Positions 53,262-62,514 of a stretch of DNA of 64,000 bases are shown here, in pieces. Source of the DNA: an uncultured Gammaproteobacteria bacterium (GTDB taxonomy: Bacteria; Pseudomonadota; Gammaproteobacteria; Steroidobacterales; Foliamicaceae). The DNA lies in the NCBI GenBank assembly GCA_951828235.1, contig OX639965.1, forward strand, positions 1,732,212 through 1,796,211, in the 5' to 3' direction. Position 1 is the stretch's first letter; each line of letters opens with the position of its first letter. A model generated the notes under the pieces. It was not told where the DNA came from, did not search any database, and saw only the letters and a list, made by a program, of their open reading frames with translations. The translations under genes were made by a program, and so were the position numbers.

Positions 53262-53945
53262 ATGCGGCGCGACATTCTGGTAGTTGAAGACGAGGGCGCG
53301 ATTCGCGGAATGCTCGCCTTCAATCTGCGCCGCGCAGACTTCGAGGTGCGCGAAGCGGAGGATGCGGGCGCCGCGCGCAAGGCCATCGCCGAGCGCCTTC
53401 CCGACCTGGCCATAATCGACTGGATGCTGCCCGACGGCAGCGGACTGGAACTGACACGCTGGATCAAGCGCACGCCCGAGACGCGGGACGTGGCGATCAT
53501 CATGGTCACCGCCCGCTCCCAGGAGCAGGACAAGATCTCGGGCTTGAGCAGCGGGGCCGACGACTACGTCACCAAGCCGTTCTCCAGCCGCGAGCTGCTG
53601 GCCCGCATCAACGCGGTGCTGCGCCGCTCCCAGAGCGCCGAGGAAGATCCGATAACCCGCGGACGGCTGACACTGAACCCGGTAAGCCATCGCGTGCATA
53701 CCGACAGAGGGGCCGTCGTTGTGGGGCCGACGGAATTTCGCCTGCTGCGCCTGTTCATGGAACGCCCCGAGCGCGTATTCAGCCGTACGCAGTTGCTCGA
53801 CCGCGTATGGGGGCCGGCGGTTTTCGTGGAGGATCGCACGGTGGATGTGCATATCCGGCGTCTCAGGAAAGCGCTGGAAGCGCACGAAGTGGACCGCTAT
53901 ATCCAGACCGTGCGCGGCGCGGGCTACCGTTTCTCGTTGTACTAG
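53262..53945 (+). CDS. phoB: Phosphate regulon response regulator
   Basis: 227 residues from the ATG at 53262 (GGAAGG upstream). Receiver domain with acidic pocket VVEDE, phosphoacceptor D53 (IIDWMLPDGSG) and K105 (KPF), then an OmpR-type winged helix (GPTEFRLLRLFMERPERVFSRTQLLDRVWG ... TVDVHIRRLRKALE). It binds Pho boxes upstream of phosphate-starvation genes. The assignment as PhoB rather than another OmpR-family regulator rests on the sequence pattern and the PhoR-like kinase that follows. Confidence 0.9.
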   Translation: MRRDILVVEDEGAIRGMLAFNLRRADFEVREAEDAGAARKAIAERLPDLAIIDWMLPDGSGLELTRWIKRTPETRDVAIIMVTARSQEQDKISGLSSGADDYVTKPFSSRELLARINAVLRRSQSAEEDPITRGRLTLNPVSHRVHTDRGAVVVGPTEFRLLRLFMERPERVFSRTQLLDRVWGPAVFVEDRTVDVHIRRLRKALEAHEVDRYIQTVRGAGYRFSLY

Positions 53946-53967
53946 CCCCGGACCGCGTTCCTGAATC

Positions 53968-55278
53968 GTGGATCCCCTGGTACGCAGACTGGTCATTCGC
54001 ATTGTGCTGCGCGCAATCGGCGCTGCGGCGGTGCTGGCCGTGGCCGGCTGGTTGCTGGCCGAAATGCCGATTGCGGGCGCGTTGACCGGCGTGGTGCTGG
54101 TCCTTGCATGGGAATTGTCGGTCCAGCTGCGCGCAGCGGGCGAGCTGTCGCAGGTGTTCGACCCGGATGCCTGGTCCGGCGGCGCGTTCTCCTTCGCCGA
54201 ATTGCCGCAGCAGCTGAGCGACCTGGAAAGCCGTACCGAGGAGGCGGAACAGCGGCTCAGGAAAGTGCTGAAGGCGCTGCGCAGCACGGCGCGGTCCTTC
54301 CCCGACGCGGCCCTGGTCCTGAACGACCAGGGCGAAGTCGTGGTCAGCAACCGGGAGGCCCGCCGGCTGCTGGGCGTGCGCAAGCGGCTGGACAAGGGCC
54401 GGCCGGCGCTGAAACTCATTCGCGATCCCGAGTTCAGGAACTGGCTTCAGCGCGGCGGCAAGGACCTGGTGCGATTCAAGTCGCCGGAGCAGCCCGACAG
54501 CTGGCTGGAGGCCCGGCGCGTCCCCTATGCGGAAAAGCAGTTCCTGCTGCTGGTGCGCGACATTACCGCCGAGGTGCTGGCGGACAAGACCCGCTCCGAC
54601 TTCGTGGCCAACGCGTCGCACGAACTGCAGACACCGCTGACGGTGCTCGCCGGCTACCTGGAATCGATGGCGGAAGACGAGGAATTCCCGGAGCGCTGGG
54701 GCGACCCCGTCCAGCTCATGGCGTCACAGTGCGACCGCATGACCCGGCTGGTGCGGGACCTTCTCGAGCTGTCGCGACTGGAGACGTCCGAGACCCCGCC
54801 CGGCTTTGCGCCCCTGAACATGATGGACGTGCTTGGGGACGCGGTGCAGGTCGCGACGGCGCGCTCCAGCGGCCAGTTGGATATTCGGGCAGAGGTCAAT
54901 AGTGAACGGCGTCTGCTGGGCGACGAAGCCGAGATCCGTTCGGTCGCAATCAACCTGGCGATCAATTCGGTGGCCTTTACGCCCCCGGGCGGCGAAGTGG
55001 TATTGCGCTGGCAGGCCGGCGGATCCGGCGGACGGCTCTCGGCTTCCGACACCGGCATCGGCATTCGGCAGGAGCACCTGCCGCGCCTGACCGAACGGTT
55101 CTACCGGGTGCGGGGCGAGGGCAGTCCCGTGGTTCCGGGCACCGGTCTGGGACTGGCCATCGTCAAGCACGTGCTGACGCGCCACGAGGGCAACCTGGAG
55201 ATCGAGAGCAAGCCCGGAAAGGGGAGCACGTTTACCTGCCATTTCCCTTCCAAGCGTGTCGGCGACGAGACGCAATAG
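53968..55278 (+). CDS. phoR: Phosphate regulon sensor histidine kinase
   Basis: 436 residues from GTG 53968. Two N-terminal membrane helices (about 10-50), a PAS-like region (about 110-195), a dimerisation domain with the phosphorylated H218 ([16 protein letters not shown]) and a HATPase domain with N-box [16 protein letters not shown]1 SDTGIGI and G2 GTGLGLAIV. The H-box has Gln where most PhoR proteins have Arg (HELRTPL). No large periplasmic sensor is present, as in PhoR. No pst or phoU genes are in the window. Confidence 0.9.
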   Translation: MDPLVRRLVIRIVLRAIGAAAVLAVAGWLLAEMPIAGALTGVVLVLAWELSVQLRAAGELSQVFDPDAWSGGAFSFAELPQQLSDLESRTEEAEQRLRKVLKALRSTARSFPDAALVLNDQGEVVVSNREARRLLGVRKRLDKGRPALKLIRDPEFRNWLQRGGKDLVRFKSPEQPDSWLEARRVPYAEKQFLLLVRDITAEVLADKTRSDFVANASHELQTPLTVLAGYLESMAEDEEFPERWGDPVQLMASQCDRMTRLVRDLLELSRLETSETPPGFAPLNMMDVLGDAVQVATARSSGQLDIRAEVNSERRLLGDEAEIRSVAINLAINSVAFTPPGGEVVLRWQAGGSGGRLSASDTGIGIRQEHLPRLTERFYRVRGEGSPVVPGTGLGLAIVKHVLTRHEGNLEIESKPGKGSTFTCHFPSKRVGDETQ

Positions 55279-55337
55279 TGTAAAATTCCGCGGCTTCGCG
55301 CCCACCGCGCGGCTTCGATTTCGAGTAACGATCCAAT

Positions 55338-55772
55338 ATGCGCACCGTCTCCGCAAAACCCGGGCAAGTCCAGCAGGACTGGTTCCTCGTGGACGCCGCC
55401 GACCAGACGCTGGGCCGCCTGGCCACCGAACTCGCCAGGCGCCTGCGGGGCAAGCACAAGCCCGAGTACACGCCGCACGTCGATACCGGCGATTACATCG
55501 TTGTCGTGAATGCCTCCAGGGTGCGCGTGACCGGCGACAAGCTGAACCAGAAGATGTATCACCGTCACACGGGCTACATCGGCAACCTGAAGTCCGTTCC
55601 CCTGAAGCGGGTCATGAAGGAAACGCCCGAGCGCGCCATTCGCTCGGCCGTGCGGGGCATGCTGCCGAAGAACCGCCTGGGCCGCGCCATGCTCAAGAAG
55701 CTCAAGGTCTATCCGGGACCCGAGCACCAGCATACCGCGCAGCAGCCCAGGCCGCTGGAGATACAGGCATGA
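55338..55772 (+). CDS. rplM: 50S ribosomal protein L13
   Basis: 144 residues: [25 protein letters not shown] and the closing [14 protein letters not shown] are canonical. It binds 23S rRNA early in assembly. The stop overlaps the rpsI start (ATGA), as in most bacteria. A TAAAAT (55281-55286) just after phoR may be its -10 box. Confidence 0.97.
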   Translation: MRTVSAKPGQVQQDWFLVDAADQTLGRLATELARRLRGKHKPEYTPHVDTGDYIVVVNASRVRVTGDKLNQKMYHRHTGYIGNLKSVPLKRVMKETPERAIRSAVRGMLPKNRLGRAMLKKLKVYPGPEHQHTAQQPRPLEIQA

Positions 55773-56161
55773 CCGACACCGTGTTTTACGGCACCGGCCG
55801 GCGCAAGACCTCCACGGCGCGCGTGTTCATTCGACCCGGCACCGGCAAGGTGACCGTCAACAGGCGCCCGCTGGATGAATTCTTCGGCCGCAAGACGGCC
55901 CGCATGATCGTGCACCAGCCGCTGAAGGTCGTCGGCCTCGACGGCCGCATGGACGTCAACGTCACCGTCAAGGGCGGCGGCACCACCGGCCAGGCCGGCG
56001 CCATCCGTCACGGAATCACCCGGGCGCTGCTTGCCTATGACGAAGAACTGCGTCGCAAGCTGAGGGCGCCCGGCTTCGTGACCCGCGACGCGCGCAAGGT
56101 GGAACGGAAGAAGGTGGGCCTGAGAAAAGCCCGCCGAGCCACCCAGTACTCCAAGCGCTGA
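55769..56161 (+). CDS. rpsI: 30S ribosomal protein S9
   Basis: 130 residues: [18 protein letters not shown] at the N-terminus and the invariant C-terminal tail [11 protein letters not shown], which reaches the ribosomal P site. It is coupled to rplM. Confidence 0.97.
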   Translation: MTDTVFYGTGRRKTSTARVFIRPGTGKVTVNRRPLDEFFGRKTARMIVHQPLKVVGLDGRMDVNVTVKGGGTTGQAGAIRHGITRALLAYDEELRRKLRAPGFVTRDARKVERKKVGLRKARRATQYSKR

Positions 56162-56195
56162 TCGCTGCCGGCGGACCGGCCCGGCAAACCGCGGG

Positions 56196-56269
56196 TGGGG
56201 GATCGTCTAACGGCAAGACATCGGACTCTGACTCCGAGAATCCAGGTTCGAATCCTGGTCCCCCAGCCA
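56196..56269 (+). tRNA. tRNA-Gln (anticodon CTG)
   Basis: Acceptor TGGGGGA pairs with TCCCCCA at the end, followed by G and an encoded CCA. The anticodon arm is TCGGA-CTCTGAC-TCCGA, with CTG at positions 34-36 (reads CAG). The T-arm contains GGTTCGAATCC. It lies between rpsI and coq7. Confidence 0.95.
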
Positions 56270-56307
56270 ACCCCATCACTTGCGCCGCGACCAACGCCGG
56301 GCAAAAT

Positions 56308-56955
56308 ATGCGCATGGCGGACAACAAACGATCCATCGGCGATCAGCTTCTGGCGGAACTGGGCCACGCCCTGCGCGTGTGCGCCGGCGAACCCGCGCCT
56401 AGCGCTGACAATCCCGCAGGCGACGCGGAGGACGAGATCCGTTCAGGCCGCGACCGGGAACTCAGCGCCAGCCTGATGCGCGTGAACCACTCCGGCGAAG
56501 TCTCCGCCCAGGCGCTGTACCGCGGCCAGGCGCTGGTTGCCCGCGACGAGGGTCTCAAGCGCAACCTGCTGAATGCAGCCGAGGAGGAAGGGCGCCACCT
56601 CAAGTGGTGCGAGGAGCGGATCACCGAACTGAACGGCCGCCGCAGCCTGCTGACTCCTTGTTGGTATGCCGGTTCCTTCGGCATCGGCGCGCTTGCCGGC
56701 CTGATGGGCGACCGTTCAAGCCTCGGCTTCCTGGCGGAGACCGAGGCGCAGGTCGAAAGTCACCTCGACGGTCATCTTGAAGAGCTGCCCGCCGACGACG
56801 TGCGCAGCCGCAAGATCCTCGAGCAGATGCGCGCCGACGAGGCCCGCCATGGGCAAAGCGCCCAGGACGCCGGCGGCGAACCCCTGCCGGAAGCCGCCCG
56901 CTCGGCGATGCGACTGGTGTCCAGCATCATGACCACGACCGCGCGTTACATTTGA
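56308..56955 (+). CDS. coq7: 2-polyprenyl-3-methyl-6-methoxy-1,4-benzoquinone monooxygenase (Coq7)
   Basis: 215 residues of the di-iron Coq7 family. The helices carry [42 protein letters not shown] and MRADEARHG, providing the Glu/His ligands of the carboxylate-bridged di-iron site. It performs the penultimate hydroxylation of ubiquinone synthesis in place of the flavoprotein UbiF. ATG 56308 (56314 is also possible). Confidence 0.94.
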   Translation: MRMADNKRSIGDQLLAELGHALRVCAGEPAPSADNPAGDAEDEIRSGRDRELSASLMRVNHSGEVSAQALYRGQALVARDEGLKRNLLNAAEEEGRHLKWCEERITELNGRRSLLTPCWYAGSFGIGALAGLMGDRSSLGFLAETEAQVESHLDGHLEELPADDVRSRKILEQMRADEARHGQSAQDAGGEPLPEAARSAMRLVSSIMTTTARYI

Positions 56956-56971
56956 GCCCGGCGTCAGTGAC

Positions 56972-57637
56972 ATGAAACGCGCCCGCATCGCTCCCTCCAT
57001 CCTGTCGGCCGATTTCGCCCGCCTGGGCGAAGAGGTCGAAGCCGTGCTTGAGGCCGGCGCGGACGTGATCCACTTCGATGTGATGGATCACCATTACGTC
57101 CCCAACCTGACCGTGGGACCGCTGGTCTGCAGGGCTCTGCGCGAGCATGGGATCATGGCGCCGATCGACGTGCACCTCATGGTCAGCCCGGTTGACGCCG
57201 TGGCCCGGTCCTTTGCCGAGGCCGGCGCGAGCATCGTGAGCTTCCACCCGGAGGCCAGCGGCCACGTCGACCGCACGATCGGACTGATCCACGAGAACGG
57301 CTGCCGCGCGGGGCTGGCATTCAATCCCGCAACGCCGCTGATCTGGCTGGACCACACCCTTCAGGCCATAGACCTGGTGCTGATCATGTCGGTCAATCCG
57401 GGCTTCGGCGGCCAGAAATTCATTCCCCAGGCGCTGGCCAAGCTGTCCGAGGCCCGCAGACGGATCGACGCCTGCGGGCGCGATGTCTGGCTGGAAGTGG
57501 ACGGCGGGGTGAAGGCCGGCAACATCGCGGAGATCGCGGCCGCCGGGGCCGATACCTTCGTGGCCGGCTCGGCGATTTTCGGCGCGGCCGACTACGCGCA
57601 GGCCATCGGGGAAATGCGCGCGGCCCTGGGCGAATAG
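56972..57637 (+). CDS. rpe: Ribulose-phosphate 3-epimerase
   Basis: 221 residues, TIM barrel. [17 protein letters not shown] at the N-terminus, [24 protein letters not shown] and the catalytic-loop region [14 protein letters not shown] are all canonical. It interconverts ribulose-5-phosphate and xylulose-5-phosphate. It is followed after 21 nt by a MITE/IS cluster. Confidence 0.96.
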   Translation: MKRARIAPSILSADFARLGEEVEAVLEAGADVIHFDVMDHHYVPNLTVGPLVCRALREHGIMAPIDVHLMVSPVDAVARSFAEAGASIVSFHPEASGHVDRTIGLIHENGCRAGLAFNPATPLIWLDHTLQAIDLVLIMSVNPGFGGQKFIPQALAKLSEARRRIDACGRDVWLEVDGGVKAGNIAEIAAAGADTFVAGSAIFGAADYAQAIGEMRAALGE

Positions 57638-57658
57638 TCGCGACGTTGCCGGGGCTAG

Positions 57659-57920
57659 TGTGCTGTCCCATAAGTTCGTTGCCTTTCAGAGCGGGCCTGA
57701 AGCGTCAATGCAAGGCGCCGTCCGCAGGGAATACTGCACGTATTGCCCAGGGCGGCAACGCCGCAGTGGCGCTTCAGGCCCGCTCCCGAAGGGCGCGGCC
57801 CCTGTGGCCCGTGGCCGCGTTGCGCTCCTTGGCAATGGGAACCACCATTCCCGGCGGAACGCGCCTTGCCACACGCCACAGGGGACACGCTGAAAGGCAA
57901 CGAACTTATGGGACAGCACA
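57659..57920 (-). mobile_element. MITE-like element, 262 bp, copy 2 (inverted relative to copy 1)
   Basis: It has the same 31-bp terminal inverted repeats (TGTGCTGTCCC...) and the same two internal hairpins as the copy at 12896, in reverse order, with the same length and only scattered differences. It is flanked by CTAG on both sides (57655-57658, 57921-57924), a clean 4-bp target duplication. The right CTAG is also the left flank of the IS that follows. Confidence 0.88.
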
Positions 57921-57924
57921 CTAG

Positions 57925-59086
57925 GGAAGGTCTGAACAAGGCCCCAAACTGCGCTTGGGGAGGCGTGTTGCCGGTTTTTTGACGGCTCCGGCATCGTTTC
58001 GGCACCCGAAAACGGCCCGATACGCGGGGTTCTTGCCGCCTCGCGCGGTGTGCAGGCGCACGTATCCCATGTCAGGCGGCCGCATACCGGCCGGCAATCA
58101 GCAGATTGGTAAACCCCAGCAGCAGCGCGATCCTCTGCGTGTTCTTCGCCAAGCCCCGATAGCGCACCTTGCCGTAGCCGAAGTGACGCTTCACATACAA
58201 GAAAGGATGCTCCACCTTGGCACGCACCGACCCCTTGCGATGCTCCGCCTCCTCCTCGGCGCTGTCCTTGTCCAGCCGCCGCCGCCGGCCGCGCTTCATC
58301 GCCACCCGCCAGTCCACATCCTGATCCCGGTTCTCTTCGCGCTTGCCCACGCCCTGATAACCCGAATCACCCCATACCCGCTCCTCGCCGCCGTGCAGCA
58401 ACGCGTGCGCCGTGGCCACATCCGACACGTTCGCCGGCGTCGTCTCCAAACGGTGCGCCAGACCCGACTCCGCATCCACACCAATGTGCGCCTTCATTCC
58501 GAAATACCATTGATTGCCCTTCTTCGTCTGATGCATCTCCGGGTCCCGTTCGCCTGACTTGTTCTTGGTCGAACTCGGCGCGTCAATAATGCTCGCGTCC
58601 ACAATCGTCCCACGCTTGAGCCGGTGACCCTGCGCCTGAAGATGCGCGTTGATCTCCTCAAACAGAACCCCGCCCAGTCCGTGCTTCTCCAGCAAATGAC
58701 GGAAGTTCAATATCGTCGTCTCGTCCGGCAATGGACCCGTCAGACGCAATCCCGCAAATCGACGCACCGACTCCACCTCATACAGCAAGTCCTCCATCCC
58801 CGGATCGCTCACGTTGTAAAACAACTGCACGCAATGCACCCGAAGCATCGAACTCAATGAATACGGACGACGGCCCCGGCCCGCCTTCGGATAAAACGGC
58901 TCAATCCGCGCTTCCAGACGCGACCAGGGAATCAAACCGTCCATCCGCTCAAGAAACTTCTCCCGGCGCGTGCGACGCTTCTTCAGATCGTGCTCCAACT
59001 CCGAAAAACTCGCTTGATGCATCCCTCATCCCTCAACAAACACTACAATCCTATTGTCGCAGATTGCAGACTTGTTCAGAGCTTCC
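57925..59086 (-). mobile_element. IS5-family insertion sequence, 1162 bp
   Basis: The terminal inverted repeats read GGAAGGTCTGAACAAG at the left and, reversed, GGAAGCTCTGAACAAG at the right. The target duplication is CTAG (57921-57924 and 59087-59090), the YTAR preference of IS5-type elements. One intact transposase gene is inside, so it may be active. It has inserted directly against MITE copy 2, into one of its CTAG duplicates. Confidence 0.92.
58072..59022 (-). CDS. IS5-family DDE transposase
   Basis: 316 residues, intact. N-terminal dimer/DNA-binding part (SRLEARIEPFYPKAGRGRRPY), then the DDE catalytic core: GTIVDASIIDAP, VWGDSGYQGV and KVEHPFLYVKRHFGYGKVRYR. The length and motifs are those of the IS5 subgroup. 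It cuts and joins its own ends, and may also mobilise elements with similar ends. Confidence 0.95.
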   Translation of the reverse strand: MHQASFSELEHDLKKRRTRREKFLERMDGLIPWSRLEARIEPFYPKAGRGRRPYSLSSMLRVHCVQLFYNVSDPGMEDLLYEVESVRRFAGLRLTGPLPDETTILNFRHLLEKHGLGGVLFEEINAHLQAQGHRLKRGTIVDASIIDAPSSTKNKSGERDPEMHQTKKGNQWYFGMKAHIGVDAESGLAHRLETTPANVSDVATAHALLHGGEERVWGDSGYQGVGKREENRDQDVDWRVAMKRGRRRRLDKDSAEEEAEHRKGSVRAKVEHPFLYVKRHFGYGKVRYRGLAKNTQRIALLLGFTNLLIAGRYAAA

Positions 59087-59902
59087 CTAGCGTATGCCGC
59101 GCTGTTCCTTGATCTGTTCGTAGGCCCGGTTGACTTCGCGGGTGCGCTCGCGCGCGCGTTCCATCATCGCTTCGGGCAGGCCGCGGGCCACCAGCTTGTC
59201 GGGGTGGTTCTCCTTCATCAGCCGGCGGTAGGCGGTCTTGATTTCCTGGTCGCTGGCGCGGGACGACACCCCTAACGCCCGGTAGGCGTCCGTGATCGGT
59301 TGCTGCCGGGCCGGGCCCGCGCGGCCATTGCCGCCGGCGAATCCGGAGCGCATGCGCGCTTGCGCTTCGAGCTGGCTGATCTGCCATTGAGACAGGCCCA
59401 GCGCCTGCCCGATGCGATCCAGCGCCGCGCGTTCCCCGCCGGTTACGCCACCATGGGCGAAGGCCATGAAGAACTGCGTCTGCAGGAAGAACTGCGTGAG
59501 CAGCGGCTGTCCGCGGCAGACTTCGTTCATCTGAATCAGTTCTGCGTCCAGGTCGAAATCGGGTTCCTTGCCCTCGTTGAAGCAGTCGATGGCCTCGCGT
59601 ATCTGGGCCGAATTCAGCCGCATTCCCTGCATGATCTGGCGCGCGGCGCGGATTTCCTCTTCCGTTACCCGGCCGTCGGCCTTGGCGATATGCCCCATGA
59701 CACGGAACGTGGAGGCAAAAAAGACCCGGCGGCGGTTTGCCGTTTGTGCTCCGGAGTGGATTTGCCACGATCCGCGCATGCCCCGGGACATGCTGCGATC
59801 CAGCATGTGGCCGAGCAGCACTCCCAGGAAAGCCCCCGGTAGGTTGCCGAACATGAAGCCGAAGATGAATCCGGCAGCTTTTCCCAGAAGAAACAGGTAC
59901 AA
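59087..59902 (-). CDS. djlA: DjlA-like co-chaperone (membrane-anchored J-domain protein)
   Basis: 271 residues from TTG 59902. One N-terminal membrane segment with the Gly-rich dimerisation pattern GAFLGVLLGHMLD, a TerB-like helical domain (about 60-180) and a C-terminal J domain (about 205-270) with the HPD motif (NHPDK) that stimulates DnaK. The stop codon TAG lies within the CTAG target duplicate of the IS, so the insertion left the protein intact. It is divergent from purC. Confidence 0.92.
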   Translation of the reverse strand: MYLFLLGKAAGFIFGFMFGNLPGAFLGVLLGHMLDRSMSRGMRGSWQIHSGAQTANRRRVFFASTFRVMGHIAKADGRVTEEEIRAARQIMQGMRLNSAQIREAIDCFNEGKEPDFDLDAELIQMNEVCRGQPLLTQFFLQTQFFMAFAHGGVTGGERAALDRIGQALGLSQWQISQLEAQARMRSGFAGGNGRAGPARQQPITDAYRALGVSSRASDQEIKTAYRRLMKENHPDKLVARGLPEAMMERARERTREVNRAYEQIKEQRGIR

Positions 59903-59941
59903 CTAAAATACGCCCGAAACGCACGCACAGGGGAGCAGGCA

Positions 59942-60826
59942 GTGACCGTATCGTATACCGAAATACCGGGTTTGCAGTCCATCGGCAGCGGCAAGGTACG
60001 CGACCTTTTCGCGGTGGGCGACGATCGCCTGCTGCTGGTAACCAGCGACCGCATTTCCGCCTATGACGTCGTTCTGCCCGATCCCATCCCCGGCAAGGGC
60101 CGCGTGCTGACCGGGCTTTCGCGGTTCTGGTTCGCCAATACGGGCCATATCGTGCCGAACGCGCTTCTGGATACGCGGCTGGCCGAGGTGATCGACGGAC
60201 TCGAGCCGGCGGCGATTGAGGAGCTGGAATCGCGCTCGGTGCTGATGGAACGGGTGCGGGCGCTGCCGGTTGAAGCGGTGGTTCGCGGTCATCTGATCGG
60301 TTCGGGCTGGAAGGACTACCAGGCCACCGGCGAGGTATGCGGCATTCGTCTGCCGGAGGGCCTGAGGCTCGGCGAGCGGCTGCCCGAGGCCATATTCACA
60401 CCGGCCACCAAGGCCGAGGTGGGCGAGCACGACGAGAACATCGGAATGGATCAGACCGCCGGCCTCATAGGGGACTCGCTGGCCGAGCGCGTGCGGGACA
60501 TTGCGCTGGCCCTGTTCCGGTTCGGCGCCGATTATGCCGCCGCGCGCGGCATTATCGTGGCCGACACCAAGTTCGAGTTCGGGATCAACGCGGCCGGCGA
60601 CCTGGTGCTGATCGACGAAGTACTGACGCCCGATTCCTCCCGCTTCTGGCCGGCCGCCGAATACCGCGTGGGCGTATCCCCGCCCAGCTACGACAAACAG
60701 TTCGTGCGCGATTACCTGGATTCGGTGGACTGGGACCACCGCCCGCCCGCGCCCCGGCTGCCGGAAAACGTGATCGTCCGCACCGCGGAGAAGTACAACG
60801 CCGCGCTGGAAGTCCTGACATCCTGA
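59942..60826 (+). CDS. purC: Phosphoribosylaminoimidazole-succinocarboxamide synthase
   Basis: 294 residues from GTG 59942, the eukaryote-like longer type. GSGKVRDLFAVGDDRLLLVTSDRISAYDVV, VEAVVRGHLIGSGWKDY and LIDEVLTPDSSRFWP are diagnostic. It joins aspartate to CAIR in purine synthesis using ATP. It is divergent from djlA and precedes tRNA-Leu. Confidence 0.96.
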   Translation: MTVSYTEIPGLQSIGSGKVRDLFAVGDDRLLLVTSDRISAYDVVLPDPIPGKGRVLTGLSRFWFANTGHIVPNALLDTRLAEVIDGLEPAAIEELESRSVLMERVRALPVEAVVRGHLIGSGWKDYQATGEVCGIRLPEGLRLGERLPEAIFTPATKAEVGEHDENIGMDQTAGLIGDSLAERVRDIALALFRFGADYAAARGIIVADTKFEFGINAAGDLVLIDEVLTPDSSRFWPAAEYRVGVSPPSYDKQFVRDYLDSVDWDHRPPAPRLPENVIVRTAEKYNAALEVLTS

Positions 60827-60860
60827 GCGGTCCCCCCTGCAAATCTATAATTGACGCCAG

Positions 60861-60947
60861 GCGGAAGTGGCGGAATTGGTAGACGCGCAGGATTTAGGTT
60901 CCTGTGGGGTTATCCCCTTGAGAGTTCGAATCTCTCCTTTCGCACCA
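60861..60947 (+). tRNA. tRNA-Leu (anticodon TAG)
   Basis: 87 nt, class II with a long variable arm. Acceptor GCGGAAG pairs with CTTTCGC, then A and an encoded CCA. The anticodon arm is CAGGA-TTTAGGT-TCCTG with TAG at 34-36 (reads CUA). D-loop GAATTGGTAGACGCG, T-arm GAGAGTTCGAATCTCTC. Confidence 0.95.
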
Positions 60948-60987
60948 GAATTTCGCGCCACCAAGGGGGGGCGAACCATCCAGTCCT

Positions 60988-62349
60988 ATGAATCTCGACA
61001 GCGCTAACTACCAGGTGGAAGACGGCGAGGGACTTCGCCGCGTCATGCATGTGCAGGTTCCGGCCGCCGCCATGCAGCAGGAGTTCCTGGCGCGGCTGGG
61101 CGCGATTCGGCGCCGCACCCGGATACGCGGCTTTAGGCCGGGCAAGGCGCCCATAAAGCTGATCCGGCAGCGCTACGGTCAGGACGTTTGGAACGAAATG
61201 ACCCGCGAGGTCATAGAGAGGAGTTTCCGCGAGGGCGCGCAGGATCGGCAACTGCGCGTGGTCGGTGGCGGCGAGGTCAAGACCAGCAAGGCGCGCGAGG
61301 GTTCCGACCTCGAATACGAAGCCACCTTCGATGTGTTCCCGGACATCGAGTTCAGCGGTCTGGACGAACTGGCCTATGAGCAGCCCGAAGTGGAGATCGG
61401 AGAGCGGGACGTGGATCGCACCATCGAGCGCCTGCGGCGGCGCGATGCGCACTGGGAGGATGTCGAACGTCCGGCCCGCGAGGGCGACCGCATGGTGGCG
61501 AATATCCGCGTTTCGCGGCGGCGCGAGACTCTGCCCGCCGGGGACATCAGGGAGGCGCCCCTGATGCTGGGCGAAACCCGCCTGATGCCGCAGCTAGTCG
61601 AACGCCTGGTGGGATTGTCCGCTTCGCGAAAGAAGAAGTTCCGTCTGAAATTGCCGCCCGATTACCCGGACGAAGCGTTGCGCGGCAAGCGCGTGCTGTA
61701 CGAGGTTGAAGTCGTGAGTGTCTCCGAGCCCTCGCTCCCGGACCTGGACGAAGAATTCATCAGGAAGCTGGGCGTCGAGAGCGGTTCCATCGACGACTTG
61801 CGCTCGAACGTGCGCCTGACGCTGGAACGCGAACTTGCCTCCGTTTGCGAGGACCATAAGCGCCAGTCACTGTTTGACCAGTTGCTGAGCGCGAATCCCG
61901 GACCCACGCCCAAGTCGCTGGTGGACCAGGACGTCGAACAGGCGCGCGCGGCCATGCGTCCGCCTCCGCCTCCTCCGGACCCGGACGCCGAGGAAGAAGC
62001 CGCGGAGCCGGCCGAGCTGCCCGAGGAAACGCCCGAGATGCGCGCCGCGGCGGAGCAGCGCGTGCGTCTGCAACTGCTGATTTCCGAGCTTGCGGCGCGC
62101 GAAGAAATCGCACCCGAGGAACAGAAACTGCGCGAGCAGCTGCAGGGACTGGCTTCCGGAGCGCCCGATCCCGAGGCGGCCCTGGCCGAGCTGGCGGGCA
62201 ACCGCGAACTGGTCGGCAATCTGCGCGCGCGCCTGCGCGAGGAACAGGTGCTCGAGTGGCTGTACGAAAACGCCGATGTCAAGACGCTCCCCATGGCCTT
62301 CGACGAGTTCATGGAACCCATGCCCCCCGTCCTGTCCGGCGGCGCCTAA
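60988..62349 (+). CDS. tig: Trigger factor
   Basis: 453 residues. The ribosome-binding N-domain with the signature GFRPGKAP (about 48-55), the FKBP-like PPIase domain and a helical C-domain give the ribosome-associated chaperone. The C-domain contains an unusual proline run and acidic stretch ([20 protein letters not shown], about residues 328-347) not found in the E. coli protein. Low sequence conservation elsewhere is normal for this protein. It starts the tig-clpP-clpX order. Confidence 0.93.
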   Translation: MNLDSANYQVEDGEGLRRVMHVQVPAAAMQQEFLARLGAIRRRTRIRGFRPGKAPIKLIRQRYGQDVWNEMTREVIERSFREGAQDRQLRVVGGGEVKTSKAREGSDLEYEATFDVFPDIEFSGLDELAYEQPEVEIGERDVDRTIERLRRRDAHWEDVERPAREGDRMVANIRVSRRRETLPAGDIREAPLMLGETRLMPQLVERLVGLSASRKKKFRLKLPPDYPDEALRGKRVLYEVEVVSVSEPSLPDLDEEFIRKLGVESGSIDDLRSNVRLTLERELASVCEDHKRQSLFDQLLSANPGPTPKSLVDQDVEQARAAMRPPPPPPDPDAEEEAAEPAELPEETPEMRAAAEQRVRLQLLISELAAREEIAPEEQKLREQLQGLASGAPDPEAALAELAGNRELVGNLRARLREEQVLEWLYENADVKTLPMAFDEFMEPMPPVLSGGA

Positions 62350-62383
62350 GTACCGCGGACGATGAGAACACCGTTATGCTGTT

Positions 62384-62493
62384 CGCGTCCTTTCAACCAT
62401 CCGTTACCGGGAGTGTGTGAGCCATGGATGGCGGAACCAAGCTCCATGGATGGATTCATGCGTCTCCCGGGAACGGATGGTTGAAAGGACGCG
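62384..62493 (-). repeat. Hairpin element E (variable arms, 50-nt core) between tig and clpP
   Basis: Inverted arms of 30 nt with one mismatch (62384-62413 and 62464-62493, beginning CGCGTCCTTTCAACC) enclose a 50-nt core (62414-62463) on the minus strand, 47 of 50 identical to that of element B. It ends 21 nt before the clpP start, so it is in the leader of clpP, or between two genes that are usually co-transcribed. Confidence 0.88.
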
Positions 62494-62514
62494 CGAGACT
62501 GAGGATTTTCCAGA

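Noticed and set aside
55281..55286. TAAAAT as a defined rplM promoter
   Set aside because: No convincing -35 at the right distance, so it is only mentioned under rplM.
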